Below are positions 26,808 to 35,478 of a stretch of DNA of 64,000 bases, piece after piece (positions within the stretch are counted from its first letter, which is position 1; the number at the start of each line of letters is the position of its first letter). The position numbers and the translations under genes are program-made. The stretch covers positions 1,050,529 through 1,114,528 of the forward strand of contig NZ_WBKF01000001.1 of the NCBI RefSeq assembly GCF_008831235.1, read 5' to 3'. The notes beneath the pieces were generated by a model. It was not told where the DNA came from, did not search any database, and worked only from the letters and a program-made list of their open reading frames with translations. The DNA is from Pseudoclavibacter sp. CFCC 11306. GTDB lineage: Bacteria; Actinomycetota; Actinomycetes; Actinomycetales; Microbacteriaceae.

Positions 26808-27613
26808 GCGCTGGCTTTCTCGCTGATACGCGCTGCGTCGAGCAGATGGCGGATGCGGCGTTTGATGGTGATGAATTCGGGGTCGGTAACAAGCTCTGGC
26901 GATCGCGGCCGCGGCATATCGATCGTGATGTCGGCGACGATCCGACCAGGCCGGGGCGACATGACGATAACGCGGTCGGACAGATAGATCGCTTCGTCGA
27001 TGTCATGGGTGACGAAGATGACCGTCTTCTGAAAGACATCCCAGAGATCGAGCAACCATTCCTGCATGTCGGTGCGAGTCTGAGCGTCGAGCTTGCCAAA
27101 TGGCTCATCGAGCAGGATGACGTCTTTGTTAAACAGCACAGTACGGAGCAGCGCAGCGCGCTGCCGCATGCCACCCGAGAGCTGGTCGGGGTGATGATGC
27201 ATGAAGCCGCCGAGCCCATAAGTTTTCAGCAGAGGAACGGCAATCTGGCGCGCCTCTTTCTTAGGCACACCGCTGATCTCGAGTCCGATGATCACATTGT
27301 CGAGGATGCTCCGCCAGGGCAGCAGCAGATCTTTCTGCAGCAAGTAGCCGACATTGCCCTGCTGTCCGAGAATCGATCGGTCACCGAGCAGCACGTCACC
27401 TGAGTCGGGCGCGTCCAGCCCTGCAATGATGTTGAACATCGTGCTTTTGCCACACCCGCTCGGGCCAATAATCGACAGAAACTGTCGAGCTGGCACTGTC
27501 AGCGAGACATTAGAGAGCGCCTGTGTCTGGCTGGCACCCGGCTTACCGAACACACGACTAACATGTCGCACCTCAACGGTGTCGTCTGTCCTCTGCACAA
27601 CACTTGATCTCAT
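26804..27613 (-). CDS. ABC transporter ATP-binding protein, SsuB/TauB type
   Basis: 269 aa. Walker A GPSGCGKST (about 52-60), Q-loop (YLLQKDLLLPW), signature LSGGMRQRAALLR (about 145), Walker B VILLDEPFGKLD (about 167-178) and the switch His (VTHDIDEA). First gene of the minus-strand operon ATPase - permease - binding protein - hydrolase - MFS - CGNR. GAGGAT lies 5-6 bases before the ATG. Confidence 0.93.
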   Translation of the reverse strand: MRSSVVQRTDDTVEVRHVSRVFGKPGASQTQALSNVSLTVPARQFLSIIGPSGCGKSTMFNIIAGLDAPDSGDVLLGDRSILGQQGNVGYLLQKDLLLPWRSILDNVIIGLEISGVPKKEARQIAVPLLKTYGLGGFMHHHPDQLSGGMRQRAALLRTVLFNKDVILLDEPFGKLDAQTRTDMQEWLLDLWDVFQKTVIFVTHDIDEAIYLSDRVIVMSPRPGRIVADITIDMPRPRSPELVTDPEFITIKRRIRHLLDAARISEKASA

Positions 27614-28618
27614 CAGATATCCTCAGCAGCTCAATGACTAATGACACTGACGATCGTCGTCTTCAGCGGTTACTCCGAAGTCACCGCGATGTTGCACGAC
27701 CGTAACGCTCTAACGGTGATAGACGGTTACTGCCCAAAAGAGCAGGCTGGCCACACAGGCACTGTTCTCGCTTTCACCTGCGCCGACAATGGCCGTGGCC
27801 TTTGTCGCGAGGCTCTTATTTCGACCCGCTCACGTCATGGACTCCGAGCACACACAGCCGTGCGTCTCCTTAAGCACCCGCCCCAGCCGCCAAAGCGAGC
27901 GAATACCCCTGTCTGCATTCGGCTCAGGACGAGCCGTCAAACAATCAACCCTGTCTACGCTCAGCCGACTCAACCCAAGGAAGAACTCGCAGAGATCGTT
28001 TTCTCCTGAGACATGATCACGAGCACGATGCTCGCTCGACCCGACAGCATCATGCAAGTACACAACGGCGCTCTGTTGCCGGGCGGTAAGAGCTGGTATG
28101 AGTCGATACACAGAAGCGACGGAGACATCGCGGCAGATCTTAGGAACGCCAAAGACACACTGAAAGCGTAGAGCGATTATCTCAGCTTAAAACCAGAATG
28201 GTGGGCGAAACCGGCCCTGTGGGCCTTCTGTTCGAAATCACAGGCAACGAAGCGCTTCACCTGCAAAACAAACCGAAGAGCAGCTTCCCGATCTTCGCAG
28301 ATCGCACGTGCGCCCACGATCGTGAAGCCGTTGCGTGGGGGCATTCGCTCACCCAGTCGTCATACTACGTTTGGCCCACGACAGCTACGGACGCACGACA
28401 AACACGGCAGAGGACTCAGCGTCAGCGGCACGGTCCCCCCAAGCTGGGCGGTGACCGCACTTACGAGCCCCAAGTCACTGCCAACCTTAACGATGGAGCC
28501 CTCTGCAGGGCACCGCCAGGCCCGCTACGCCCGCAAACGACATAACCGAAGCACGCCACCATACCCAAGACAGGGGTGCCTGCCCTGCCATCGCGTGCTC
28601 GCGCTGACGCAACGACGA
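27614..28618. other. 1-kb stretch with no gene I can support
   Basis: Reading frames here have no recognisable domain, no good ribosome binding sites and skewed composition. The only protein-like piece is the short frame at 28013-28171, listed separately. No tRNA, terminator or insertion-sequence end was recognised. Confidence 0.5.
28013..28171 (+). pseudogene. short fragment, possibly from a phage ClpP-like prohead protease
   Basis: 52 codons from an ATG without a good ribosome binding site. LARPDSIMQVHNGAL followed by DGDIAADLRNAKDTLKA resembles the stretch of ClpP-like head-maturation proteases that reads RPxSxxMIHN, then a helix with DLRKAADxL. Too short to be sure. If right, it is a prophage scar in the worn accessory region. 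Confidence 0.25.
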
Positions 28619-29329
28619 TCAGTCTTCATCGACATCGGCCAAGCGCTGCAGCCACGAGTTCAGCAAGGCCGTCTCAGCGTCGCCGAGCACGTCCGGGTGC
28701 GCAGCCGAGTACTCCATCAGATAATGCGCCGACCCCTTGCGCGAAGCGCCGGCTGACTGCCGACTCGCCCCAGTGATCGCAGCGATCGTCGCCTCGCGCA
28801 CCGCGCCACTGAGCACCGGGTCAGGGCGAGCATAGATGATCTGCCTCAGAGTGACCCCGATGTTCGTCAGGAGGATGTGTGCCGCAGCTTGGTCTGCAGG
28901 CACAGAGAGGCGCCCCTCGGCTTCGGCTCGCTGCATCAGTTCGAGCAGGATCGCAGTCGGCCGCGCCTCGGCCGGGGCTGGATCCCCTGGATGGATCTTG
29001 CCGTACATCAGTGTGTAGAACCCCGGGTTCTGCAGACCAAAGGCCACATGGGCATCCCACCCATCGCGAAGATCCTGGATCGGATCGCCCGAACTCTCGT
29101 GAGCCTGCTTCTGTGAGATGTACAGATCGAAGCCGTGCGCGATCACCGCATCGAGAATGCCCTGTTTGCTGCCGAAGAAGTGGTACAGCGTCGGCATCTT
29201 CACGCCCACGCGATCACAGATCTCGCGCAGGCTGATGTCCTCACCTGGCGATGCAGCGATCAGATCGGCAGCCGCTTCGATGAGGCGAGTTCGCGTGTCA
29301 CCTTTCGCAGCATCTGACATACTCATCAT
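28619..29329 (-). CDS. TetR-family regulator
   Basis: 236 aa. HTH (about 13-60): TRTRLIEAAADLIAASPGEDISLREICDRVGVKMPTLYHFFGSKQGILDAV, a textbook TetR DNA-binding domain; the rest is the helical ligand domain. Three in-frame ATGs lie at 29329, 29326 and 29320, none with a clear ribosome binding site, and the operator at 29328-29345 overlaps the first. Divergent from the SnoaL/LtrA pair, which it probably represses together with itself. Confidence 0.88.
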   Translation of the reverse strand: MMSMSDAAKGDTRTRLIEAAADLIAASPGEDISLREICDRVGVKMPTLYHFFGSKQGILDAVIAHGFDLYISQKQAHESSGDPIQDLRDGWDAHVAFGLQNPGFYTLMYGKIHPGDPAPAEARPTAILLELMQRAEAEGRLSVPADQAAAHILLTNIGVTLRQIIYARPDPVLSGAVREATIAAITGASRQSAGASRKGSAHYLMEYSAAHPDVLGDAETALLNSWLQRLADVDED

Positions 29330-29345
29330 GGTAGTTGCATACCAT
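29328..29345. promoter_or_regulatory. TetR operator candidate
   Basis: ATGGTA-N6-TACCAT is a perfect interrupted palindrome in the 55-bp gap between the divergent TetR and SnoaL genes. A TAGTTRCATA direct repeat covers its right half and recurs at 29351-29360. Confidence 0.55.
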
Positions 29346-29384
29346 CGCTATAGTTACATATATCATCACAACAGAAGGGGTGTC

Positions 29385-29714
29385 ATGGCGTTCCTTTTCC
29401 TCCCTGAACCCGTGGCCGCCTTCGTGGCGACGGTGAACGCTGGCGACGATCGCACATTCCTGAGCCTCTTCGCCGACGACGTCGAAGTGGATGACTGGGG
29501 GCCGACACGTCGAGGCATGTCCGTCGTAAAAGAATGGCGCGACCGCACGCTGAGCGATGGCAACGGCACTCTGACGCCCCTAGCCGTGGCTCAGCGCAGC
29601 CCGCAGATACAGCTCACTGCACAATGGCAGAACAGTGCCCCCACTCTGATCTGGCAGTTCACCTTTCTCGTTGAACGCGAGAAGTTCACCCGTTTCAGCA
29701 TTCGACAGGGATAG
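29385..29714 (+). CDS. small SnoaL/NTF2-like protein
   Basis: 109 aa. AFVATVNAGDDRTFLSLFADDVEVDDWG is the opening of the SnoaL-like NTF2 cone fold, and LIWQFTFLVEREKFTRFSIRQG its final strands. AGGGG lies 4-5 bases before the ATG at 29385. 2 bp before ltrA. A lipocalin-like ligand pocket or a small isomerase are both possible; no catalytic residue can be assigned. Confidence 0.75.
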   Translation: MAFLFLPEPVAAFVATVNAGDDRTFLSLFADDVEVDDWGPTRRGMSVVKEWRDRTLSDGNGTLTPLAVAQRSPQIQLTAQWQNSAPTLIWQFTFLVEREKFTRFSIRQG

Positions 29715-29716
29715 CC

Positions 29717-30880
29717 ATGCACAGCAACACCGCGACTTCGTTCATTCCGCTCAGACCTCGTGACCCGCACGAGTCGCATCGCGCCGCCAGCCCGCTCGAG
29801 CTCTTCTTCGACTTGGTCTTCGTCGTCGCCGTCTCGTTCTCGTCGCAGCAACTGCACCATCTCGCAGCCGAAGGGCACATCGGCTCAGGCGTGCTCGGCT
29901 ACCTCATGGTCTTCTTCGCCATCTGGTGGGCGTGGATGAACTTCACCTGGTTCGCCTCGGCCTTCGACACCGACGACTGGCTCTACCGTGTGCTCACCAT
30001 CGTGCAGATGGCTGGGGTCCTCATGCTTGCGGCCGGTGCCGCAGACGCCATGCAGTACCAGGACTTCACACTCGTGACCATCGGCTATGTCATCATGCGA
30101 CTGGCGCTCGTCGTGCAGTGGCTGCGCGCAGCAGCGGGTGACCCCACACTGCGCCAGACCGCGGCGCGATACGCCGCCGGCATCACCATCGTGCAGATTC
30201 TCTGGGTCGCGCGGCTGTTTCTTCCTGAGCAGATCGGCTTCATTGCCTTCTTCGTGCTCGCCGCCGCCGAGATCGCCGTACCCATCTGGGCCGAGGCACG
30301 CCGACGCACGCCGTGGCATCCCGAGCACATCGCCGAACGCTACAGTCTCTTCACCCTGATTCTGCTCGGTGAGTCGATTCTCGCATCGGCCAACGCCGTG
30401 GTCGAAGCCGTCGACGAGGGCCACCACGTACCCGACCTCTTGACCGTCTCGGCCGCCGGGCTCGTCATCGCAGCTGGAATGTGGTGGATCTACTTCTCAC
30501 GCGAACAGCACGACCAGCTCACCGATCTGCCCTCGGCCCTGACCTTCGGCTACTCGCACTACGTCATCTTCGCTGCTGCTGGAGCCTTCTCAGCAGGAGT
30601 CGAGCTCGTCATCGACAGCGCAGCAGGCCACGCCGAAACCTCGTCGGTTGTCGCGACGGGTCTGCTGGCGGCCCCAGTGGCCATCTTCATTCTCGGCATC
30701 TGGATGCTGTCGTTGCGTCGGCGGATGCGGCCTGCGGCAAACGGCGCGCTGGTCGCTGGCGCGGTGGTCGTTCTGGTCGGCATGCTGCTGCCTCCGCTTG
30801 CGGCCGTTGTTGTTGCCGCGGTAGGCGTTGCTGTGGCGGTGGCAGCAGTGCAGGTGCCAATGCCTGCACACAGGCCCTGA
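29717..30880 (+). CDS. ltrA: low-temperature-requirement A (LtrA) family membrane protein
   Basis: 387 aa with about 10 membrane helices. SPLELFFDLVFVVAVSFSSQQL is the family hallmark, followed by FFAIWWAWMNFTWFASAFDTDDW and, near 210, HIAERYSLFTLILLGESIL. Named for a Listeria cold-growth gene; biochemical function unknown. In one transcript with the SnoaL-like gene and ended by the hairpin at 30922-30951. Confidence 0.88.
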   Translation: MHSNTATSFIPLRPRDPHESHRAASPLELFFDLVFVVAVSFSSQQLHHLAAEGHIGSGVLGYLMVFFAIWWAWMNFTWFASAFDTDDWLYRVLTIVQMAGVLMLAAGAADAMQYQDFTLVTIGYVIMRLALVVQWLRAAAGDPTLRQTAARYAAGITIVQILWVARLFLPEQIGFIAFFVLAAAEIAVPIWAEARRRTPWHPEHIAERYSLFTLILLGESILASANAVVEAVDEGHHVPDLLTVSAAGLVIAAGMWWIYFSREQHDQLTDLPSALTFGYSHYVIFAAAGAFSAGVELVIDSAAGHAETSSVVATGLLAAPVAIFILGIWMLSLRRRMRPAANGALVAGAVVVLVGMLLPPLAAVVVAAVGVAVAVAAVQVPMPAHRP

Positions 30881-30921
30881 CCACGCAGACCCCACACGCA
30901 CCAAACAGCACACTTCAACAC

Positions 30922-30951
30922 CTGATCTGTCGACGTAAGCCGACAGATCAG
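30922..30951 (+). terminator. 11-bp perfect hairpin after ltrA
   Basis: CTGATCTGTCG (30922-30932) and its exact reverse complement (30941-30951) enclose an 8-base loop, 42 bp behind the ltrA stop. No T-run follows. Confidence 0.6.
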
Positions 30952-30995
30952 CGGCAGATACGCCGCCTGAGACCACTCACAGATCGAAACATGTG

Positions 30996-31098
30996 AAATG
31001 TCGGCTCAGTCAATCGAGACATGCCAAGTTCCATGTCTAGATGCTCGCAGCCAGCATTTGCCATGTGCAGATGAGGGATCGTCAGTGAAGAAGACTGT
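30996..31098. repeat. non-coding segment repeated at 21396-21495
   Basis: About 100 bp, nearly identical for at least 75 bp to the segment behind the decayed excalibur copy at 21.4 kb. It contains AGACATG-N8-CATGTCT (inverted, 7-bp arms; weaker in the other copy) and ATGCT-N7-AGCAT. It lies just downstream of the excalibur gene in both places. Confidence 0.7.
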
Positions 31099-31120
31099 TC
31101 AGCCCCTCGTGCGACCGTAA

Positions 31121-31699
31121 TCACTTCTCACACGCGACTCCATCGCGATCGCGATCGAGCTTGTACGAGTACCCGGGCTGTCCTTGGTGCAAGGGGGCTT
31201 TGCCAGCTTGCTTCACTTCTTTGCAATTCGCATAAGAGACGTCACCCCCGCCCGACGCTGAGCCCGTGCCTGCGAACCCGCGCGGCTGAGCCGCTTGATC
31301 AGCCTTCGCCCGCTCATCAGCCTGCCGTTGCTCTTCGGCCACGCGGGCCGACTCAGCCTCCCGCTCCTGACGCACGCGCTCAGCCTCGGCAGCCTCCGCG
31401 TCTTTGCGCTGCTGTTCTTCGGCCTGTTTGCGTTCGTCTTCAGCACGTTGGTCGGCTGCTTCCTGTTCTTGGCGCACACGCTCGGCCTCGGCAGCCCGCG
31501 AAGCCTCCGCCTGTTTATGCGCCTCCTCATCCGCCTGCTGTTGGGCACGCTCGGCATCTTGAGACGCCTGCGCGTCTATCTTCGAAGCATCTTCAGACGA
31601 CTCGAGGCACCCTGAAAGCAGCGTGCCCGACAGCAGCAAAGCAAGCACCATGCCTGCGACTTGTGTGCTTCGGCTCTTCGTTGCGCCTAGCTTCGTCAT
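31121..31699 (-). CDS. excalibur-domain lipoprotein with a long coiled coil
   Basis: 192 aa. Signal peptide with lipobox LLSGC (Cys about 31), then about 100 residues of Ala/Glu/Gln/Arg-rich coiled coil containing two copies of AAEAERVRQE, and a C-terminal excalibur domain: YANCKEVKQAGKAP and the calcium-binding DRDRDGVACE loop. Excalibur proteins are extracellular and often accompany secreted nucleases, here a nuclease-like pseudogene on the other strand. A worn paralogue lies at 21.6 kb. Confidence 0.87.
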   Translation of the reverse strand: MTKLGATKSRSTQVAGMVLALLLSGTLLSGCLESSEDASKIDAQASQDAERAQQQADEEAHKQAEASRAAEAERVRQEQEAADQRAEDERKQAEEQQRKDAEAAEAERVRQEREAESARVAEEQRQADERAKADQAAQPRGFAGTGSASGGGDVSYANCKEVKQAGKAPLHQGQPGYSYKLDRDRDGVACEK

Positions 31700-31746
31700 G
31701 TCTCTCCCCTATTGGTTAGCTGTGAACACTTCGGCTATCCAACCAT

Positions 31747-32671
31747 ATGAGCGTCAATCCCGGCGATCTCCACCACCCCGACGAGCGCCTCACTGCCGTG
31801 GAATCACGCGCGTACGCGTACCCTCAACGCCCGAGGCGTCTGACCGAGTGCGCTTTCGACAGATGCCCTGGTCGCGCCCGCCTCTGGCTGAAGAACCATC
31901 TGCCCAGCGGCACCAAGATCAAGCTCGACTACGACCGTGAGGCGCAGGACGGCTACGGGCGCGACCTCGCCGCCATCTACAAAGACGGCACGCTCGTCAA
32001 CGCCGAAATCGCCCGCAACGGCCTCGGCTCAGCCATGAGCGTCGGGGGGCAACGTCGAGCACCTGCGCGAGGTCCAAGACGCCCAGGCCGAAGCCGAGGC
32101 CAACAAGGTCGGGCTCTATTCCCCCGGTAATGATTGCAGTCTGGCTGGGCAAGTGGACGACTATGCGACTGCCAAGGTTGATCTCATGGACCCTGACGCA
32201 GCCTGGGACATCTGGGACATCGACAAACAAGCCTCATTAATCGCTGAACCTCTCGCTGCAGGTACAGCACTACTCTCAGTCCTCGACGGAGATCGCTCAG
32301 TTCCTCCCCTGAGTTACTACTCCAATGCCACGATCAAGGAACTGCGCAAAGCGGTCCAGTACCGTGTCGACTTCTTCGTGTCACGATCAGCATTTGTCGA
32401 CTCGCAGCGAACCGAGCTGCAGCGTCACAGCGATGCCGTCGCGCCAAGTCCGACGGGTGACGAGGCTACGCAGGATGCTGGAGTCGTGCCCGCACCGCAA
32501 CCGACTGCAAAACCTTCCCCTGCACCAGCACCGAAGCCCGCGCCCAAACCCGACAACAGCTCAGCAGGCGTGCCGGGGAAACGCCCCAGCAATGCGGCGC
32601 CATGTCGAAAGTACGCACCAGGCGGTAAGTCATTCACCTACATCGACTGCGTGACGAAACAGCCGATCTAG
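31747..32671 (+). pseudogene. thermonuclease-like (SNase fold) gene with frameshifts
   Basis: Pieces of one protein appear in successive frames. Around 31780-31850 a frame reads RVRV..TPEA, recalling the SNase VRxxGIDTPE motif. The next frame reads LWLKNHLPSGTKIKLDYDREAQDGYGRDLAAIYKDGTLVNAEIARNGL, clearly SNase-like. After six G at 32044-32049 the frame changes again and continues EHLREVQDAQAEAEANKVGLYSPG, then a 170-aa tail with a Pro/Ala/Lys stretch and a final GKSFTYIDCVTKQPI. No signal peptide survives. At least two frameshifts, so I call it broken; the six-G run alone could be slippage. Confidence 0.7.
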
Positions 32672-32721
32672 TCGTGAACGACCTGAAGCGCACCACTTGT
32701 CATTCGGCACATTCCCGCGTC

Positions 32722-33918
32722 TCACTCCAACAGCGGCTTCGGCGAGACGAATGAGTGCTCACCAGTCTCATCTTCCCAATAGACGAGCGTCGGATGCTCG
32801 GTCCGGTCATCGCCCGGCTCCTGATCCATCGCCTTGCGCGTTTCCTTGGCTGCCTCGACGAACGAATGGAAGTCGACCATGATCTCCCGTTCGCTCTCGG
32901 TGGTCTCGGCGTAGGCATCTTGGAACTTCTCGAGTTCCTTGCGCTCAGCACCAGAGAACACGCGCCCCAACGATCCCCTCTCCTTGAGTTCTTCCTTCCG
33001 CGCGTCGATCAGCCCCTTCAGCACACGCGATCGGTCTAACAATGACTGCCAGAGTTCCAAATCGTCATCGATCTGTCGTCTGAGCGCATCGAGCGCAGAG
33101 GCCACTGACTTCGGGTTTTCTTGCAGATCGACACACACTCGCAGATATGCAATGCGCAGCTCAAGGAACGACGAGAGCATCGCGCTGTGCGCATCGTAGT
33201 TCGCTTGTTTCACAACGGCGAGATCTTCGACCTCAGTGATCGCCCTGCCCCGCACGAGCTGCCGGAACCTGGCGCTGAGGGCACGCACGTCCCGCTCAGC
33301 AAACGCCAGCCGCATCAGCATGTCGCGCGAGAACGATCCTTCGAGCTCATGCTGTCCATATAGTTCGTCGACGATCACCGAAGAAGCCAGCAGAGAGCCG
33401 ACGTGTGTAGCCTCGATGCGTGCCAGCACTCGGTCCAGCGTTCCCTTGATCCGATCCAGCTTCTGATCGATGCGTTTGAACTCCTGCATAATCACGACCG
33501 TCTGCAGCGCCTGGACGGCAAGCAGAGGGGCCACGGTCGGCAAGACAGCGGAAACCGGCAGAAATGGCGCCTGTGCCGCTATCCCGTTCGCGCCTATGAC
33601 AGCCGAGCCGAATCCGCCATGCACCTGCATAAGCGTCGAGGGGTCCGCCGTCGCCATGAACAGCCTCGACGAAAAACCAGAGGCCAGCGCAGCTACACTA
33701 CCGGCGACACCGGCGACTGCTATCGATTTCGCCGCCTGAGGCGACACCCTTTTCGCCCCAGCTGAGTACTCTCCAGTGTTCAAAAAGCTTTCTTGAAGCC
33801 CGGAGACCACAAGATCACGCAGCTTCCCCTGAAACTCATAGACAGCCAGCTGACCGCCCTGTGCGCCAATCCTGCGCACAGTCACCTCTTGGGCAGAGCC
33901 ATCATGCTTGGTCTGCAT
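32722..33918 (-). CDS. orphan protein: hydrophobic middle plus long coiled coils
   Basis: 398 aa, not recognised. ATG 33918 with GAGAGG 7 bases upstream. Residues about 1-55 look soluble; about 60-145 are Ala/Gly/Val-rich and hydrophobic and could form two or three membrane helices or a pore-forming hairpin; about 145-165 (EFKRIDQKLDRIKGTLDRVLARIE) is a strong coiled coil; the rest is alpha-helical with another coil near 255-330 and an acidic C-terminus. No signal peptide and no enzymatic motif. This layout resembles alpha-helical pore formers and some abortive-infection effectors, but that is analogy only. Neighbours are pseudogenes and an IS relic. Confidence 0.7.
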   Translation of the reverse strand: MQTKHDGSAQEVTVRRIGAQGGQLAVYEFQGKLRDLVVSGLQESFLNTGEYSAGAKRVSPQAAKSIAVAGVAGSVAALASGFSSRLFMATADPSTLMQVHGGFGSAVIGANGIAAQAPFLPVSAVLPTVAPLLAVQALQTVVIMQEFKRIDQKLDRIKGTLDRVLARIEATHVGSLLASSVIVDELYGQHELEGSFSRDMLMRLAFAERDVRALSARFRQLVRGRAITEVEDLAVVKQANYDAHSAMLSSFLELRIAYLRVCVDLQENPKSVASALDALRRQIDDDLELWQSLLDRSRVLKGLIDARKEELKERGSLGRVFSGAERKELEKFQDAYAETTESEREIMVDFHSFVEAAKETRKAMDQEPGDDRTEHPTLVYWEDETGEHSFVSPKPLLE

Positions 33919-33942
33919 TGCAGATCCTCTCAAGTCAAGTCA

Positions 33943-34338
33943 TCAGAACTGAGCGGAGGGCCTGCCTTCGCCACCCCGCGCGCAGACCGATAATATATCG
34001 CCTGTAGCTTCGCCGACGCGCCCCGCACCGCTGCCGTTCCACCCTGACGAGGCGATCGTCAGGCCGTCAACGAACGCATCGCCGCAGCGCGCACGCGCGC
34101 TGGCGAGGTCGGAGTGCGGCAGACTGCGCTGCCTGAACAGGATGCCATCTAGGGTCGCGAACACAAGAAACAACAGATGAGCAACGCAGGATGCTTCAGT
34201 CGCGCCTGCCCCGATCCTGCGCCCGCCTCGAGGGTGGCGCGGAAGACGGTGCCAAAGCCGGCACTTGAGCTGAGTCCCGCAGCTCGGCGTCATCGTACGC
34301 ATCGGAACTGCGATCCTCCTCGGTAGAGCTGAGAGCAT
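33943..34338 (-). pseudogene. TetR-type regulator, C-terminal remnant
   Basis: The frame contains EASCVAHLLFLVFATLDGILFRQ and DLASARARCGDAFVDGLTIA, which resemble the ligand-domain end of TetR regulators (a helix with LLxALDGLLLQ, then a helix ending ALVDGL). No HTH part is present upstream. Only part of the frame looks protein-like, and the remaining bases to 34512 show nothing. Confidence 0.4.
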
Positions 34339-34512
34339 CCCTTTGCAGGCGATTCACGGATCCCTCGACTTGCCGTTGCCGAAGCGGTAAAGCGGCCTCA
34401 GTACCGACTATTGATTGCAGGGATAGCCGAGCTCGACCGCCGCTATGGCTGTGTCTCTACGACGTCCACACCCAGTACCCAAATAGGGCTGTCACGAGCA
34501 TCTCGGCGGTGA

Positions 34513-35316
34513 CGTCCATGCCGACGCGAAGATGCGCGAACACTCAGCAGGCAAAACAAGCAGAGCCACCCAAGTGAGCAGCGCGCCGAACCCGGACGGG
34601 GCACTGCTCACCCGCACTACCACACGCCGCATCACAAACAACACCAGACGCCGCTCAACCGCAATAACGATGCTGCCCGACCTGTCGAATACTCAGTCGC
34701 CCACGTAGCGGCAGCCCGGCTCACCAGCAGAGAAATCACATTCGATGAGGTCGCGGAGCTTCCGGCCAGACTAGTCCGGGACCTCTCGACCGACGAGCCG
34801 AGCCACCGCTGCATCGGCGACATCCCCTACCGGCCGATCGCGGGCCGCACGAACCTGTATCTCGCCACCTGCATCGAGCTGGGCTCCTGCAAGGTCGCCG
34901 GCAGGCAGATCGTCGACCATTTGTGCACCCGGCTTGTCGAAGAAGCCCTCACCGCTGCGGCGTGTGATCGCGGGTCACTGGCCGGCGCCGTGTTCCACAA
35001 CAACCACGGACCGGTCTACACAGCGAAGGCCTACACAGACCTCTGCAAACACTTGGGAATCGCCCAGTCCATGGGCTCGGTCAGGTCAAGCGCCGACAAC
35101 TCACTCGCGGAGAGCTTCAATGCCACACTCAAACGAGAACTTCTCGAAGACACCACAACGTTCCCCGACCAAGCCATCGCCCACCGGGCCCTGTTCGCAT
35201 GGGCCAACCGCTACAACACCCGAAGACGCCACTCCGCGATCGGACTCGTCAGCCCGAACACCTACGAAACCACCCACACAGCCACCGCATCCGCTACCGT
35301 CACAGCAGCGGCATAG
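34513..35316 (+). pseudogene. IS3-family transposase (OrfB) remnant
   Basis: From about 34800 the frame reads CIGDIPYRPIAGRTNLYLATCIELGS, the first-Asp block of the IS3 integrase core (WxGDITYI), and ends with SSADNSLAESFNATLKREL (Glu block) and NTRRRHSAIGLVSPNTYE. The second catalytic block reads FHNNHGPVY where active elements have HSDxGSQY, so the second Asp is gone. The HTH OrfA part and terminal repeats are not recognisable and there is no good start codon. An inactive relic at the edge of the polysaccharide cluster. Confidence 0.8.
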
Positions 35317-35478
35317 CCAAGCAACACCGTGTCTTGGATCAAGGGTCAAGGCCCATTTCGTGCTGCTCCCACAATACGGGCAGGCGGAATCTCAGGTAGG
35401 TACCGTTCTAGAGCATCCCCCAGATTGGCAAGTATGGCTTGCAGTGACAAAAGCAAGGGCCTTTGATGCCCAGCTTCG

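Noticed and set aside
27641-28009. Plus-strand frame of 122 codons
   Set aside because: No domain, no ribosome binding site and unusual composition; not supported as a gene.
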